A stretch of DNA of 42,085 nt. It comes from Chthoniobacter flavus. GTDB lineage: Bacteria > Verrucomicrobiota > Verrucomicrobiia > Chthoniobacterales > Terrimicrobiaceae. Position numbers and translations under genes: made by a program. The notes under the pieces were generated by a model. That model was not told where the DNA came from and did no database searches. It was given only the letters and a program-made list of their open reading frames with translations. Below are positions 41,903-42,085 of this stretch, one piece after another. Where the stretch lies: contig CAMASH010000026.1 in NCBI GenBank assembly GCA_945860745.1, forward strand, positions 1 through 42,085. The letters are read 5' to 3'. Every line of letters begins with the position of its first letter. The first letter of the stretch is position 1.

Positions 41903-42085
41903 TCACCGCGTGATCCAGCGACCGGCGCGTTCATCGAATTTGAAGACCCGCGCCTTGGATTGCCCGAGGGTATGAGGCCAAACCAAGCCCTTGAGAATCG
42001 GCGGACAATCAAACTCCCAATACCGCGTGATTTTTTCCCGTGGTGTTTCCGCCCGGATCATGGTGTCGGTTTCAACCTTATAGCC
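41903..42085 (-). CDS. C-terminal fragment of an unidentified cluster gene (partial)
   Basis: The first base of the window's right edge (42085) starts a frame with no stop until TGA at 41903-41905, giving 60 residues: GYKVETDTMIRAETPREKIT and so on, ending VFKFDERAGRWITR. Codon use and amino-acid composition look coding and the stop lies 7 bp before the next gene's start, in line with the operon. It is too short to name; the start is outside the window. The alternative frame ending at 41931 gives a less protein-like sequence. Confidence 0.65.
   Translation of the reverse strand, partial: GYKVETDTMIRAETPREKITRYWEFDCPPILKGLVWPHTLGQSKARVFKFDERAGRWITR

Noticed and set aside
41906-41934. ATG start at 41934 for the last complete gene
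   Set aside because: It would overlap the upstream reading frame by 32 nt and adds residues that do not resemble a protein start; GTG 41895 lies just after the upstream stop.

Overview
The window reads as high-GC chromosomal DNA of a Gram-negative heterotroph, most likely from the Verrucomicrobiota or a nearby PVC lineage. This is inferred from gene content (a prepilin-type leader ending AFTLIELLVV, an anaerobic sulfatase maturase, a UxaE-type tagaturonate epimerase, a DUF58/BatA-like pair and short repeat arrays in the spacers), not from any marker gene. No tRNA, rRNA, CRISPR array, IS element or phage gene was recognised. Coding density is very high. The longest spacer (17420-17704, 285 bp) holds an inverted-repeat element.

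Left part (1-17419), mostly minus strand. Reading along transcription: a citrate synthase gene with a plausible promoter, a vapBC toxin-antitoxin pair, the glycogen branching enzyme glgB and the start of a pseudopilin gene cut by the window edge. Divergent from citrate synthase is a radical-SAM sulfatase maturase (+). A second minus-strand block runs hpf-scpA-scpB-pheA-like-uxaE. It is followed after 134 bp by a large membrane Ser/Thr kinase with a second, degenerate kinase domain and Sel1 repeats, then sucC, sucD and a polytopic membrane protein of GT-C type. A secreted phosphodiester glycosidase lies upstream of hpf, also on the minus strand.

Middle (17705-20531), plus strand: a DUF58 protein followed by a BatA-like membrane protein with a degenerate VWA metal site, with no MoxR ATPase beside them.

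Right half (20550-42085): a very compact glycan-assembly cluster, almost all minus strand, that continues past the right edge. Its terminal gene is an SH3-domain lipoprotein. Upstream lie about seventeen known or putative glycosyltransferases (GT4, GT2, GT9 and several of no recognised family), two sugar-nucleotide epimerase/dehydratase-type SDR proteins (one close to dTDP-L-rhamnose 4-epimerase), a serine-acetyltransferase-like enzyme and a SAM methyltransferase. Most junctions are 4-nt ATGA or GTGA overlaps, implying translational coupling. One putative glycosyltransferase (23910-24881) points the other way. No flippase, polymerase, ABC exporter or initiating sugar-phosphate transferase is visible here, so the cluster must be completed elsewhere.

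The observations most worth following are: the kinase-pseudokinase protein with a G10 tract at its membrane segment; a PheA homologue that has lost the central prephenate dehydratase lobe and the TRF threonine; several different 7-10 nt repeat arrays in spacers, two of them arranged as facing inverted pairs and one supplying a start codon; and the long glycosyltransferase cluster with several unassigned enzymes.
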